Positions 44,001 to 56,800 of a stretch of 64,000 bases of DNA are shown piece by piece. Position 1 is the first letter of the stretch. Every line of letters starts with the position of its first letter. The stretch is from Acorus gramineus. Its lineage: Eukaryota > Streptophyta > Magnoliopsida > Acorales > Acoraceae. The notes beneath the pieces were generated by a model. That model ran no database searches and was not told the DNA's origin. It saw only the letters and a list, made by a program, of their open reading frames with translations. A program made the translations under genes and the position numbers. The DNA lies in contig CM060850.1 in assembly GCA_030737835.1 (NCBI GenBank), forward strand, positions 24,283,774-24,347,773. The letters are read 5' to 3'.

Positions 44001-44622
44001 CAATCGTTAATCATTTCTCAACTACTTTTGAATTATGATTTTTTTTATTGTTATTATAACTCTCCAATCATTATACTTGTTGATCATTCTTATTTAAATG
44101 CCATTTTGTTTCACAGGGAGAAAGCTTCAGCTATTGAATAAGATCAGGAATTTTGAGAGGCTCACATTTCTGGATCCAATCAATCTTGAAGAACGGATTG
44201 ATTCATCATCCGAGTTTAACTCATACGGATGTGATAGCCCGCCCGTGGAAGAGAATTCAGTACGTGATGAAGAGGAGGAGGAGGAGGCAATGCAGCTACT
44301 TAAGCTATTGAAAGAGACTACACCAGAGAGCTTCAGAAAGAAATGCCACCTCGAGAGGCTGTTCATTGAATTCTTTACCGAAGGACTCATTGTCCATGAT
44401 GGACAAGAAACGGGATCTTTGCTTTTGAAGGCAGCTACCGATTGGCTGAATGCAGGGCGGTCTATAGAGCAGGATAGCTGGGAAGCGGAGGTAAAGGAGG
44501 CAGTGAGCTGTGGGAGGTGGAGTAGGTTTAAAGAAGAAGAAGACGAGGTTGGGGTGGCTGTGGAAGTTGGTGTCTGGGGTTCACTCTTGGATGAGCTTTT
44601 GACTGATCTACAGTCATGTTGA
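41082..44622 (+). CDS. Conserved plant protein of unassigned function, 3 exons, 373 aa
   Basis: Coding exons 41082-41519, 43526-43703 and 44117-44622 join in frame with GT-AG introns. The N-terminus has 'GPLRLKDFLNDD' and 'RSLLEMEMN', followed by an Arg/Ser-rich basic region ('RRSFSRRLRRSFWKGIGRSR'). Exon 2 is acidic and holds 'EEQFSPVSVMDFPFEEEHEE' and 'SSPSSFQQSLANIE'. Exon 3 has 'KLQLLNKIRNFERLTFLDP', an acidic run, then a helical C-terminus ending 'LLDELLTDLQSC'. This order matches a plant-only family whose C-terminal part is reminiscent of the DUF4378 end of TRM/LONGIFOLIA-type proteins; I make that link from memory and hold it loosely. No enzyme motif, signal peptide or membrane segment is seen. 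Intron 1 is 2 kb and AT-rich. Confidence 0.8.
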
Positions 44623-45100
44623 GCTAGTGTGTTTTTGAGTGGGTGGTGTTGTTTGTTGGGCGGCTGGCCTCTATTTTGTAGTAGTTTGTAATTTGTATCT
44701 TAGAAGCTCATAAAGGCCAAAAAAGAAGAAGGTGGGGGTTGTTTGTAAATAAGGTTTTGTAAAAGAAATTATCTATTCTAAACATTTTTAAGCATGCATA
44801 TATAGGAATTAAGAAATATTGTAACTCTGGTTTTTGTGTGAGTTTGATTTCAGTTAACTTGGTATATGATTCACTTGATCCTAAATGATCTATGCCCAAA
44901 ACTAAGTTTGAACAAAATTGTAGTCCCCCAAAATTTCGTGTGGTTGGCTTTGGTATAGATGGAAGAAAGTATTCGTTTTAGTGTTTCAACTAGATTATAC
45001 AATGTGATTTGACTCAATCAGAATGTGTCACCTCACGTTCTCTAATTGAAAATTTGTAAGCCAATTGACATAAAACATTAGCTCTCCAAGAGTAATGCAT

Positions 45101-45200
45101 GGCAAGTCCAGATTCATGTTTCCAGTGTAAAATATAGAAGAATATAGTATGAGAACAGGCAAGTTCACATTCATGTTTCCAGTGTAAAATATAGAAGAAT
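45101..45200. repeat. Two-copy tandem repeat, period 57 bp
   Basis: 'ggcaagt' then 'attcatgtttccagtgtaaa' then 'atatagaagaat' occurs at 45101 and again at 45158 with few differences. Confidence 0.85.
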
Positions 45201-46839
45201 GCAACATGGAAAACAATCAATGAGAAAGTGCTGGATAACTGGTGTAACATGGAGTCTTTTTAGTTAGTCTCACATTAGCTCACATTGGGTGATTAGGATC
45301 TAATAGAAATAGTAGAATTGGGTGATAACTTGTGAAAAAGGTGCCCTTTGGATATTTAGAAACATCACTTCCTGATCGAGCTAACAATACCCTGAAAGGA
45401 GATCGATCTTCAAAAAGAAAGATTCTCCGGAATTGATCAGATAGATCTTCTATTTAGTGAAGAGGAGACTTGTTCTTCATCTTCCGTTGGTTGAGCTGAC
45501 TAAATCTATACACATGAGAGAGATTGTCATTTCAGATGATAAAAATCAGACATCCCATAATGGGCCTTGGGAAGATTTTCTGAAACAATTCTTCCAACTA
45601 CTCTTCCACCACTCTCAGTAGGTGTCATCTCTAGTTTGATGTTGGGGATCAAATCAATATGGAACTCATTGTCATGGTATAGTTAGCGGACAAGGTAACT
45701 ATGAGCGGTCTCTGTCTTTTTCAGTATTTTTCTTTTTTAATATGCTCTTTCTCATCTTCAATTCACACATTGTCTATTTTGATATTTTTTGAAACGGAAA
45801 ATGCCCTTAATTTGTTCAAAAAAGTTAGTAGACAAGGTAATCAATATGAAAACCTTCATACCTTGATTACAATGCAATTTGTCCTAGCCCCAGTTTGAAT
45901 AGAGAATCAAGTTGTTATGAGATTTATGACTATTTTGGTATAAATAAAGAATAAAACAATTTTTTATTTGATTGTATTTTGAATTATTTTTATTGGGAAA
46001 CGTAATAATAAAGTTTTTGTTGTTTGGATAACATGTGAATAAAGTGTGGATAAAGATTTATAAAATGTGAAAAAATGATAACAATTTATTTGACAGTGGG
46101 CCCACATAGTCTTTTGGGTTGAACAACCTGGAATGGGGTTGATTGAAATCCATACACCACTTTATACTTGTTAATTCTGATATACAAATTTTTTATATAT
46201 TACAACATTCCAAACATCTATTTTAAGACTACTGTGACTAATTTCCACTTATTTTGGTCTTTTTATTTAACAAAAAGGGCTTGTTTATATTATGAGTAAA
46301 AAATAGGTCGATGACATAGGCCATAACTGAGGCAGAGACAAGGGTGCGGGCTGGGGCTCGGGACCCCAAGCCGTGAGGATTTGGTGGAGTATAGGCTGCA
46401 TGCATAGCCAAATTAATCACACAATTTACTATTTTTTTCTTTCTATGTGAGTGCCTGTGTCAAATTCAGTTTTAACTTTTAAATCAGCGTGACTACTTTC
46501 GTGTGTTAGGATTTGTGGCCTTCTATAACCCAATAAAAGTAATTGAAATTTTATTTTTATTGTTTTTTGAATTCCTCGTATGTTAGCTTTGAACTTTTCA
46601 TAATTTAAAATTTTTGAGATACCCTATGAGATATTATTAGTCACATTGTTAATGACATTTTATCAAACCAATATCTTCACATTTACTTTCCACTAATACG
46701 TTACAAACTCAAATAGATGTTAGAGTTATTCAATGTGAGGAATTGATGATGGAGCAAACCAATGTAAGCAAAGATTATTGAAATTCACTTTGTGAGCAAT
46801 TCCAATAAGATTAAAGTTATTATTTCATGATAGGCTCAA

Positions 46840-47235
46840 TTTTTTCAGATACAACTACAAATACAAATGAGTATTTTAGAATTTCAGATAAAGATACAGA
46901 TGAGTGTATTAGTTTTTTCAAATACAGATACGGATTTAGATACAGTCCTATATTAGTTTTTTCATACAAATGTATTTAAAAAATTTCAGATACAAATACA
47001 AATATAGATAAGTATATTAGTTTTTTCATATACAAATACAGATAGAGATTTAGATAGTCCTATATTAGTTTTTCATATATAAATACAGATACAAATTTAG
47101 ATACAGATATAGATGAAAATTTTTTAGATAAACATTTCATATACAGATACTAATGAGTATATTAGTTTTTTTTTAAATACAGATACAGATTTAGATACAA
47201 CCCTATATTAGTTTTTTCAGATACATTGAAAATGC
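46840..47235. repeat. Degenerate tandem array of 'agatacagat' units
   Basis: Repeats of 'cagatac(a)(g/a)at' with recurring 'cctatattagttttttcat' every roughly 110-130 bp, decayed. Confidence 0.7.
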
Positions 47236-49081
47236 ATAAAATCAATGAATATGTATTAACATCTATAGTATTAACACCTGTATAATCAAAATAAAAAAAA
47301 TCCAAGGAGCCAAACCTAAAAAGATCACCATCAGTGAAACAACAAACAATTACTCAGATCAAAAAATAAAACTGAAATTCCTCTCAAAAACTAAAATCAG
47401 ATTATTGTTTTGTGTTTAATTTCATATTAGAATTAAATTTGTATAATCAAAATCAGAAAATCCAAAGAGTTAAAACTGAAGTGATCGCCATTGTTAAAAC
47501 CATAAAAAAATCAGTCATTCGGTTGTTTTTAGATAAAAAACTTTGTCAATAACGAATGAATTGGATTGGTTTTAAAAAAAATACACAAACAAGTGAATGG
47601 GCTTTTGATATATAGATAAGTGATGGAAGGAGGTGTATAATCTTGAAAGGTTTTGTTCATTATTTATACATAATTATGCAGTGATATGAAAAATTCATAT
47701 TAACATAAAAAATGGTAAAAAAAATAAATAAATAAATTAAATCCATGATTAGATACTGAAACAAAGTAAGAAGGAAAGATCGGGGAAGTGACCAACGATG
47801 ATCGGCGCGTTTGTCCGTTCATCGGCGGTTGGTGCGTCCATCCGTGTGTGGTAGCGTAGGTGATCGGCTAGTCCACGTTTTTTTTTTTAATATAGTGTTT
47901 GTGTTTTAGGGTCCGCAATGAGTGTACTGAGTTTTTAATGGGCTGGTTTATCTAAAACAAAATTAATGGGTCACTTGGTCAAACATAGTGGGTTATTTTA
48001 TTTATTTATTTTTTAAATTTGGTGGGGTCATTTGACTCCACCGCTAAAAAAGTAGCGCCGCCCCTGAAGCAAGATATGTATTCTAGTATTCCTTCCTCAT
48101 CATTTTGATTTTATGAATTACCGAGTCAAGACCTATACATTATGGCTATCTTTTAAATAATCTTTGATTCACTTACAATGTTAACATAAAGCTTATTCTT
48201 GGGGTTGGTATTAAAGTTTTTGAGAAAAAAGTTGTGTGCGTGTGTGTGTGTTTTTTTTGTTTTTTGGGCTCATTTTTAAGGTTTTTTGGTATCTGGTTTT
48301 GGAACATTGAAAAATCATAGTTTAATTTGGTTCATCTTTGGTTAGTTTTTGTGATTGTTTGTAGCACTTGATGGTGCATGTTTCAATTTTTTGTGATTTT
48401 GGATTTCTTCATGATTGCTATTTGAGTATTTTGGAAATTTTTTTAGATGTTAGGGTTAAATTTTTTCCGAATCTAAGCTTAAAGGGGTATCATTGTATAA
48501 TTTTTTCATGATCAATTGTTTCTTTCATATTTATTTTTTTAAGTTTCATTTTTCTTTGTCATTGAAAATAACGAAAAAAAAAGTAAAAAACATAGTTTTT
48601 CCAATCTCATCCATCCATGACTTGAACCGTTCTAAATCCTGGCCGGTTCCGGTAATATGAATCCAAGTGGAGTAATATTGTTCTCACGAACTGAAACTTC
48701 CTTCACCTTGGGACAACAAATTCAACCATATTCTCGAAGCAATCAATATTGGCTTAGAAGGCAAAGAGATGATTCTGTCAAGTCAAACATGACAAGCTCA
48801 AACAACTCTATTGGCTGCTTATGCCCCCTGGTCACCTCTATTTAGCCACGATAGTCAATGCCATTGTTGAGTCAGCGTCTGACTGGTGTGATAACTTCCA
48901 ATGAGACAGTCAGGGAGTCCGACTTAAATCCTGTTGAACCCAAATTCATTGTTTGCATTATGTTGGAAATGCCAGTGAAAAAAAAATGAGCATCATATCA
49001 CAAAAGAATCTTACGTGGGATTGGAGCAAACACACGGATATAACATTTTTAACTTGGCTGTAAGATCAACTACGGAGATCC

Positions 49082-49084
<3 letters not shown>

Positions 49085-49129
<45 letters not shown>
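49085..49129. repeat. (AT)n microsatellite
   Basis: About 44 bases of AT dinucleotide. Confidence 0.95.
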
Positions 49130-49131
<2 letters not shown>

Positions 49132-49650
49132 TAACATTGAAGAAGGAAGAAGATCAATTGAAGACTCCACAAATACTCCTACCAATAGAAGTCACTCTTG
49201 CAATTTAGCTGAAAGATTACTCGTAAAAAAATGTGAAAAATGATATGTCCAACCTCATATGCAGCTCCGATTGCAGTCCTGATTTTTTTTTAAAAAAAAT
49301 TATACATTCTCCCATTGAAGTAAATGTTGTTATATGAGATATTATAATAAATTTTTTTCGTTTTGAAAAAATAAAATTTGTTTTTTGACACCATACACTA
49401 TGATAGAACTCTATACGCTATGATAGAACAGTCTGCGCTATCATAATGTATGAGACTACAGAGTAGACTGTAAAACGGACTGAGTATATCAACGCTCAAA
49501 AAATCTTACTCACGTATAAAGGGGATCAACCACACGAAGAGCCCTAAATTAGGTGAACACGAACATGATAGATCAGGTGGATAAATCCGAGGAGTATTTT
49601 TGCAGCACTTGGTGTAAATAATTACTGACTACAGAACCCACAAAAATTAG

Positions 49651-50638
49651 TGTTGGTTTTTTAAAGAGTTTTTCAAAAAATAAAGTTTCAAAATTATATA
49701 TTTGGTATAAAAATATATATTAATATATTATTCAAACTTTAGTCCCTCACTTGATTTCAAATAATCACCAATTTGCTAAATATAGGGCTTGGATATAATA
49801 TGGAGAAGGGCTATATATATATGGATGTGTAGTACTTGACATGTAGATATGAACTTTGACATTATTCATGTAATTTAGCAAATGGAATATGTAAATTGGA
49901 CTCTAATTATAGAATCAAATATGAAAGGTTAATGTTTATGATTCTAGATGAACCTTGGTGGGAATGAATCCATATTTAAAGCATTCAATATGTATAATTC
50001 ATGTATGTAGGATTTTTATAATGAACCCAAGGTGGAATGAACCTAATTGAAAGCATTGAATATGCAAGGTTCTCATTCCAATAATGCACCTATGTTGGAT
50101 ACATGAATTGACAATAAAAGAGTCCATTATGTACTTTGAATTTGCTAACCCCATTGAGTATGGAACATGAACCATGCATAATACACTTATTAAGTCTATG
50201 AATCTAAATAGAATGGGTATCTTGAATTTGGAGATGACTCTTGGACAACCTAAATGCCTATATAAATGGACCCATGTGTACCATTCCATCCATCGAAGTC
50301 ACAAGTTGTGTATTCACTCATAGAGAGAGAATATCTTGTGAGAGTTTTGTAAGAGATAGCCCTGACGTCCTATTATTCCAATAGACCAAGTTTTTTTGTG
50401 GTGATTGAGTTTTTAGCCAGTTTCTGATTCTACTTGAGCATGCACTCTGTGTAGGCTTGCTGGATTTTGGGGGTGGTTTAGTTCGAGACTTCTGAATTGG
50501 GAGGAGCCGAATAACGCCTTAAACGTCACAGCGGGCTTCGTCCATTCATTCATCTCACTTCTTCTCATTCTCTCTATCAGTATTTCATTTTGCTGAATTT
50601 TTGTATTTTCAGCCCCATTATCATCTAATTCTGTAACA
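49651..50638 (+). mobile_element. Solo LTR of the copia family found at 52859-59387
   Basis: It begins TGTTGGTTTTTT and ends CTGTAACA. It matches both LTRs of the downstream copia element along its length (for example 'agggctatatatatatggat', 'gagtccattatgtac', 'gatagccctgacgtcctatt'). Flanks are ATTAG (49646-49650) and ATTAT (50639-50643), 4 of 5 identical. A TATA box lies at 50259-50266. No internal sequence follows, so it is a solo LTR. Its promoter points towards the 3' end of the DREB1 gene. Confidence 0.85.
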
Positions 50639-50893
50639 ATTATGACACCTTTTATGTTTATTTTGTGTTTGCATTGATAAGACTATCTTAATTTCATCAA
50701 ATGAAATAGATTTATTTATTACAAATAAGCTCATTAATAAAAATAAAATAAGATAGAAAAAAGAAAAAAAAAACAATAAAGTAATCCACGAAAATACAGG
50801 TACACCCACAACAACGGAAAAGTGTACTTTGAGTGAGAAAATCTCCCTCCCTGAATTATATTCAAAAAATTAAAAAAGAAGAGCCCTCAAAGC

Positions 50894-51496
50894 TCAAATC
50901 GAGTAACTCCAAAGCGACACATCCCCGTCACTCCCTAGATCATCCCAATCAAACCCACCACCATAACTCGCGCTCTCCATCGGCGTCTCCTGCGACGTCC
51001 ACTGCATCATCCCGTCTAACAGCCCCGGCGTCCCGAAGAATTCCACCTCATCATCCACCAGCGCAACATCACTCTCCGGGACCGCCGGGTTCTCTAATTC
51101 CACCACTTTCGACGAAGGCCGAAACGCCTCGGCTGCCTCCGCCGCCGCCTTACGTATGTCCTTGGCCGACGATGACTCGGGAATCGGCAGCAGCCAAGCC
51201 GAGTCAGCGAAGTTGAGGCACGCGGACCGTCCGCGGAGGGCCATCGCCGCAACGTCGTGGGCGCGCGCCGCCATCTCGACGATTGGGAAGGTGCCGAGCC
51301 ATATTCGGGTCTTCTTGTTGGGTTCCCGGATCTCACTAACCCACTTGCCCGAGTTCCTCTGCCTGACACCCCTGTAGATCGGGTGCCGGGTCTCCTTGAA
51401 CTTGGTCCGGCCAGCGCGCTTCTTCGGGAGGGACGTTGCGACGGTCGCGTAATTACTGAAGGATGTCTCCGGGTACGAGTCATGGCTACTCTCCAT
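50894..51496 (-). CDS. DREB1: DREB1/CBF-type AP2/ERF transcription factor, intronless, 200 aa
   Basis: Nuclear transcription factor; DREB1/CBF proteins bind the CRT/DRE element (core CCGAC) and switch on cold and dehydration genes. The family signatures are all present: '[16 protein letters not shown]' (24-39) directly before the AP2 domain, one AP2 domain (about 41-98; [35 protein letters not shown]), then DSAWL (98-102) and an acidic C-terminus ending LWSYSI. In the AP2 domain the DREB-typical Val is seen (GKWVSE). The length of 200 residues is slightly shorter than the usual 210-220. There are no introns, as is normal. The coding region is GC-rich against AT-rich surroundings. Which CBF paralogue it is cannot be said. 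Confidence 0.95.
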   Translation of the reverse strand: MESSHDSYPETSFSNYATVATSLPKKRAGRTKFKETRHPIYRGVRQRNSGKWVSEIREPNKKTRIWLGTFPIVEMAARAHDVAAMALRGRSACLNFADSAWLLPIPESSSAKDIRKAAAEAAEAFRPSSKVVELENPAVPESDVALVDDEVEFFGTPGLLDGMMQWTSQETPMESASYGGGFDWDDLGSDGDVSLWSYSI

Positions 51497-51880
51497 GATT
51501 GAACTGGTTCGTTTTTTTAGGTTGCTCTGCTTTGGCTTTCACAGTCGGTTTGGTTTCTTTGAATGGGTTTGACCGAGCGAGTGAGCGAATGGTGTGCCCA
51601 TATATACGTGCTGGGGGGGGGGTGGAGTGGCGGTCGAGAATGACACGGATTGACAGCTTTTGGATATGGGCATGGATAGAGTAAGCCAGCTGGTTGTTTG
51701 TGGAAAGGTATTAATTGTTCTTTTTTTTTTTTTTAACTTCAGGGTTCATTTTCCACGAAAACGTGTGTCATTTTTTATTTATAATAAAGCAGGTGATGAC
51801 GTGGAGGAGGATTTGTTGTGTCCGGGGCGGTGAAACGAAAGAGATGGGTGAAAGCATGTGGGAGCGAGACGTGGCTCGGG
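51497..51880 (-). promoter_or_regulatory. Upstream region of the DREB1 gene
   Basis: A TATATA box lies at about 51600-51607, roughly 105 bases upstream of the ATG, giving a leader of perhaps 70-80 bases. ACGTGG-containing words at about 51789 and 51869-51875 (ACGTGGC) match the core of ABA-responsive elements (ABRE). That is a short-word match only. A G homopolymer lies near 51613-51622. Confidence 0.45.
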
Positions 51881-52609
51881 TTCGGGACCGGTGCCTTTAT
51901 TTCCAAACCATCAAGCTGAAATCCCATCTTATTAAAAAAAAGTTCTATCTTATTAAAATATTCTTGTGGAGTAAGGGGAAAAATAAAGAAAAAAGAAAAA
52001 GAAAAAGAGAAAGAAAGATGAAAGGAGAGATACATGTCCGGGGATAGCGGTGGAAGATGGCGGAGGTGGGCAACGAGGGCGAAGGCGGACGGGCGACTGT
52101 CTTTTTTCTCTCTCTCCCCCTCATCTCAAGGTGCCTCTCTCCACCCACTGTCACTGTCATCTCCCTCTGTTTCCCCAGCTATCCATCTCATTCTAAAAAA
52201 TTATTCAGGGTGGGAGTAAATGTTCCCCTAAATGACTGTGGGATGCAAAAAGTCATCGTAATGTCATAAAATATCTACAACTACATATAGTTTATCGTGA
52301 TTAATTATTTTGGATACAGAATTAAAACTTTGTTGTTTTAGAAAGAATATTTACTTAATATTCCATACATTAACTGTGTTACTTGAAATTTTATTCAAAA
52401 TAGTCCCTGTAAAATTGATTACATAAATATTAATCATTTTACTGATGAAAATGTCCTTGAGGCCATGAATTCTAAAAAAATGCACACATTCTTCGTCTTC
52501 AATCTTCTTGAACCAAACAACCTGCTGCCCCACTTCCTTTGCCACGTGATTCACCCTTGTACCCAATTAGAATTGATGAAATAACAAACTGTCCTGAGTA
52601 CCATTTTTA
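51881..52609. other. Spacer between the DREB1 upstream region and the coding remnant
   Basis: An A/G-rich run (about 51975-52030) and a TC-rich stretch. No gene recognised. Confidence 0.3.
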
Positions 52610-52858
52610 ACAAGCAATAACGCCAAAACCCAGTGGAAGTATCCTAGAAGAACAGGAGCTCTTATCGATGAAGTATACGATGTTTGGGACTACCCTAACA
52701 ATGCGATGCTTGCAGCACATCTTCTTGGATGGCCCTTCAATAGATTCTATCTTCTCAACTTCTCGGGGACATAGAGGTCTTTGAGATGCACTTGAAGTTC
52801 CTATACGGCAACATTATCACGTTCAGCACGTTCAACATCATGAATGCTCATTACCTTG
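52610..52858 (+). pseudogene. Unrecognised coding remnant, left part, split by the copia insertion
   Basis: One frame reads protein-like text ('TGALIDEVYDVWDYPNNAML', 'HLLGWPFNRFYLLNFS'). After a shift of frame near 52770 it continues 'DIEVFEMHLKFLYGNIITF' and 'FNIMNAHYL' up to the left LTR. Beyond the right LTR, 59393-59456 reads 'LHVYIDMSEYVERGNPS' then stop. The codon-like pattern and absence of stops suggest exon sequence of a real gene, frameshifted and interrupted. I do not recognise the family. Confidence 0.4.
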
Positions 52859-53835
52859 TGTTGGTTTTGAAATGTTTTTCAAAAAAATTAAATTTTCAAA
52901 ATTCTATGTTTAATATGAAAAATATATTAATATATTTTGAGTCCAAACTTGATCTTTCACATGTTTTCAAATAATCATCAATTAGCTAAGTATAAGGCTT
53001 GAATATAATATGGACAAGGGCTATATATATATATGGATGTGTAGTACATGGCATGTGAATGGAAACTTGACATGATTCATATGTGTTGGCTAATAGAGTA
53101 GGTACATTAGACTCTAATTATGTATTTAAATATGCAAGGTTCATGTTTGTGGGATTCCTAGATGAACCTAGGATGGAATGAACCATATTTAATGCATTAA
53201 ATATGTAGAATTCATATATGTAAAATTTCTATGATGAACATAGGGTGGAATGAAGCATTGAACATGCAAGGTTCTCATTCCTATGATGCACCTAGGTTGG
53301 ATACATGAATTGGCTATAAAGGAGTCCATTATGTACCTTGAATTTGCCATTCTCATTGAATATGGAACAATGATCTATGCATGGAATAATTGTAAGCCCA
53401 TTATTCCTAATTGAATGGGTACCTTGAATTTGGAGGTGACTCTTGGGCTTATATAAAGGGACCCATGTATGCCATTCCATCAATCGAAGTCACAAAGTGT
53501 GTATCCACTCAAAGAGAGAGAGTCTCTTGTGAGAGTTTGTGAGAGATAGCCCTGACGTCCTATTATTCTAGTAGCCCGAGTGCTTTTATGGTGATAGAGT
53601 TCTAAGCCGGTTTCTAATTCCATCTGAGCGTGCACTCTGTGCGGGCTTGCTGGATCCTGGGGGTGGTTTGGTTCGTGACTTCTGCACCCGGAGGAACCGA
53701 ATAACGCTTTAAGCGTCGCAGCGGGCTTCGTCCATCCATTCATCTTTCACTCCTTTTCATTCTCTCTATTGTTTCAGTATTTTATTGTGCTGAATTTTTG
53801 TAATTTTCACCCTATTTTCATCTAATCCTGTAACA
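52859..53835 (+). repeat. Left (5') LTR of the copia element
   Basis: It spans TGTTGG to GTAACA. A TATATAAA promoter box is at 53450-53457, near the expected start of transcription. It is matched by 58383-59387, with indels including the length of a TA run. Confidence 0.92.
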
Positions 53836-53848
53836 ATCTTAAGGCGTT

Positions 53849-56800
53849 GTGGATCTGTCGATGATGATGGGGCTGGATGTGTCCAAATTGGACAAGTTTG
53901 ATGGCACCGACTTCAATGCATGGAAGAGGAAGATCATCTTCACTCTTCAACTTCTGAAGGTCTTCCACATCCTGATGGACGATGAACCATCTGAGGAGAC
54001 TACATCCCAGAAGAAACTGGCGTCCTGGAAGAAAGCCAACTCTCTCTGTCGTTCATGCATCATGAACTTGCTCGACAACTCCTTGGTGGACAACTTCAAC
54101 AAGGTCTCTTCTGCAACAACTTCCTCAACTTGAAGTTCAAGGATGGGAAGCAAATTCTGCCTCAAGTCAACGAGCTTCAAACGAAGGCATTGAAGCTGAA
54201 GGAGGAGGACATGGAGCTGCCTGAAGGCTTCATGGTTGGTGCTATCATCAACAAGTTGCCACCATCGTGGCTTGGCTTCGCGAACGAGATTCACCGAAAG
54301 AAGCATAAAGTGAGCCTCAAGGAGTTAACTCGTTTCATCCGAATCGAGGACGAGTCAAGGGCCCAGGCCAAACTGGATGCCCTCACATCGCAGCCCACTC
54401 AGGCGAACATGGTGGAGTCCAAGACCGATCAAAGGAGGTTCAAGAAAAAGGGTAAGAAACCTAAGAATTCTGATCCAAAGAATTTGAAGGTTTCAAATCC
54501 GAAGGCGAAGAAGAAGAAGACGGGGCTCTGCTACAAGTGCCACAAGCCGGGTCACTTTGCTTGAGAGTGCCAATCGAAGGACCAAGTGAACCAACTCGTG
54601 ACACTGGTGAGTCCCGCTGTTGAACCTTTCAATCTTGTTGCAATGATCTCGCACATATTCACACTGAGCAAGGACACAGATTGGCGGATCGATACGGGAG
54701 CTAGTTGTCATGTCTGTGCCAACAAAGCTCTGTATTCCACCTATGTCGAAGTCAAGGAAAATGTTAGCATGGCGAACCAATCCAAGGCTGATGTTATCGG
54801 TGTAGGAACAGTTGTGCTGGCATTGACCTCTGGGAAGACTCTAACTTTAGAGAATGTAAAGCATGTGCCTACAATCTCCAAGAATCTGATCTCCGGGAGT
54901 CTACTCAGCAACGTGGGTATGTGCTTGAACATCAAAGGCGGAAAGATAATTATGTCTTTCAAAAATGTGTACTTTGGCTCTGCCTATTGTACCAATGGGA
55001 TGTTCAAACTCAGCGTTGCAACCCCAGTCAATGAAGTGAATAAAACCAGTTCTTCTGCTTATTCCCTTGTTTTCTGGCATCTTAGATTAGGTCATGTAAA
55101 TTATAAAAAGCTTGCATCCATGACTAATCTAGGCCTACTTCCAAAATGTGGGAGTCAGAAGGCGGACAAGTGCGAGGTGTGCGCTCAAGCGAAGATCACT
55201 CGGAAGCCTTTCAAAGCAGTGTCTTGAAGCACCGAGCTTCTCAAACTCATTCACTTGGATACGTGTGACTTCAAGAGTTATGTGACTCGAGGAGGTATGA
55301 AATACTTCGTCACATTTATCGATGATCACTCAAGATTCTCTTATATATTCTTACTTAAGTCGAAGGATGAAGTTTTCAAGAAATTCTAGTCTTTCAAATC
55401 TCAAGTTGAGAAACCGATTGGAAAGGTCATCAAGAGAATTCGAAGTGATCGTGGAGGTGAATATCGTTCGAAGGAGTTTGATGCGTTCTGCCACGAACAT
55501 GGCATCATCAATGAGACGACTGCACCTTATTATCCTCAATCCAATGGAATCACTGAAAGGAAGAATTGGACCCTGTATGATATGATCAACTCGATGTTAC
55601 TGACTGCTGGTCTACCATCATGTTATTGGGGTGAAGCGTTGCTAATGGTGAACTTCATCCTAAACAGAGTTCCACACTCCAAGACCAAAGTCACTCCGTT
55701 CGAGTTGTGGTTTAAATTCCCACCACAATTGAATTCTCTCAAAGTGTGGGGGTGTTTGGCCTATGTCTGTCTGCCGGACTTAAAGAGGCCAAAGCTGGGT
55801 CCAAAAGCCACAAAGTGCATCTTCTTGGGTCATGCTGAGAATAGTAGTGCTCTAAGGTTTTTAGACTTAGACACCAATGTTCTCATTGAAGCTCGAGATG
55901 CTGAGTTCTTCGAAGACAAGTTTGTGAAGGATAAAAATATTGTTCTCGAAGACCGACCTGAGAATGCACAAAACGAGGAGAAGATCGCAGACGAGGACCA
56001 TGCTGTCCCCAATCTTGATCCAATGCAAGCTAAGGAGGAGGTTGATGCAGATCAGCCTTTACCGAAGAGAATCAGAAAGAGCAAGTCCTTTGAGCCTGAC
56101 TTCGTGACGTACAACGTCGAAGGAGATCCACAATCATTCGAGGAAGCGATGAAGTCTAGAGATGCTCATCTCTGGAGGGAGGCCATGAATGACTAGATGG
56201 AGTCTATCATGGCGAATGGCACGTGGGTGCTGGTGGATCTTCCAAGAGGAGCCAAACCGATCGGCTGCAAGTGGGTCTTCAAACAAAAGCTCAAAGCCGA
56301 TGGTTCTGTAGAGAAGTTCAAGGCCCGACTGGTTGCAAAGGGTTTCACTCAGAAGGAGGGAGTCGACTTCTTTGACACCTATGCACCAGTTGCTCGTATC
56401 TCAACCATTTGAGTATTGGTTGCTTTAGCCGCAATCAATAAGATGGTGGTCCATCAAATGGATGTGAAGACTGCTTTCCTGAATGACGGAGGAGATTTAT
56501 ATGGAGCAACCAGAAGGCTTTCTTGTTAAAGGTCTCAAAAGCAAGATATGCAAGCTTGTTAGATCTTTGCATGGATTGAAGCGGGCTCCTAAGCTATGGC
56601 ATGAAAAGTTTGACAAAGTCATTTGAGATGAATGATTCATTGTTAGTGAATCCGACAAGTGTGTCTATAGCAAGTTTGCTGATAATCGAGGTGTGATAGT
56701 ATGTCTCTACGTCGATGACATGCTGATCATTGAAACTGACTTAGAGAGTGTGAAGTCAGTAAAGAGTTTTCTCTCCTCAAAGTTCAGCATGAAGGACATG

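Larger units (their letters stand above)
44623..49650. other. AT-rich intergenic DNA
   Basis: No convincing gene. It contains the 57-bp repeat at 45101, the 'gatacagat' array at 46840, an 'agcgccgcccctg' end-like word at 48053-48066 that resembles plant hAT termini, and an (AT)n run at 49085-49129. The small frame at 48657-48845 is not recognised. Confidence 0.35.

Noticed and set aside
46320-48066. Possible large hAT-like element ending 'agcgccgcccctg' at 48053-48066
   Set aside because: No matching left terminus or target duplication could be found by eye.
48657-48845. 62-residue frame in intergenic DNA
   Set aside because: Not recognised, no promoter or splice context.
51094-51483. Arg-rich 129-residue minus-strand frame and other frames over the DREB1 gene
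   Set aside because: Shadows of the GC-rich AP2 coding sequence in other frames.
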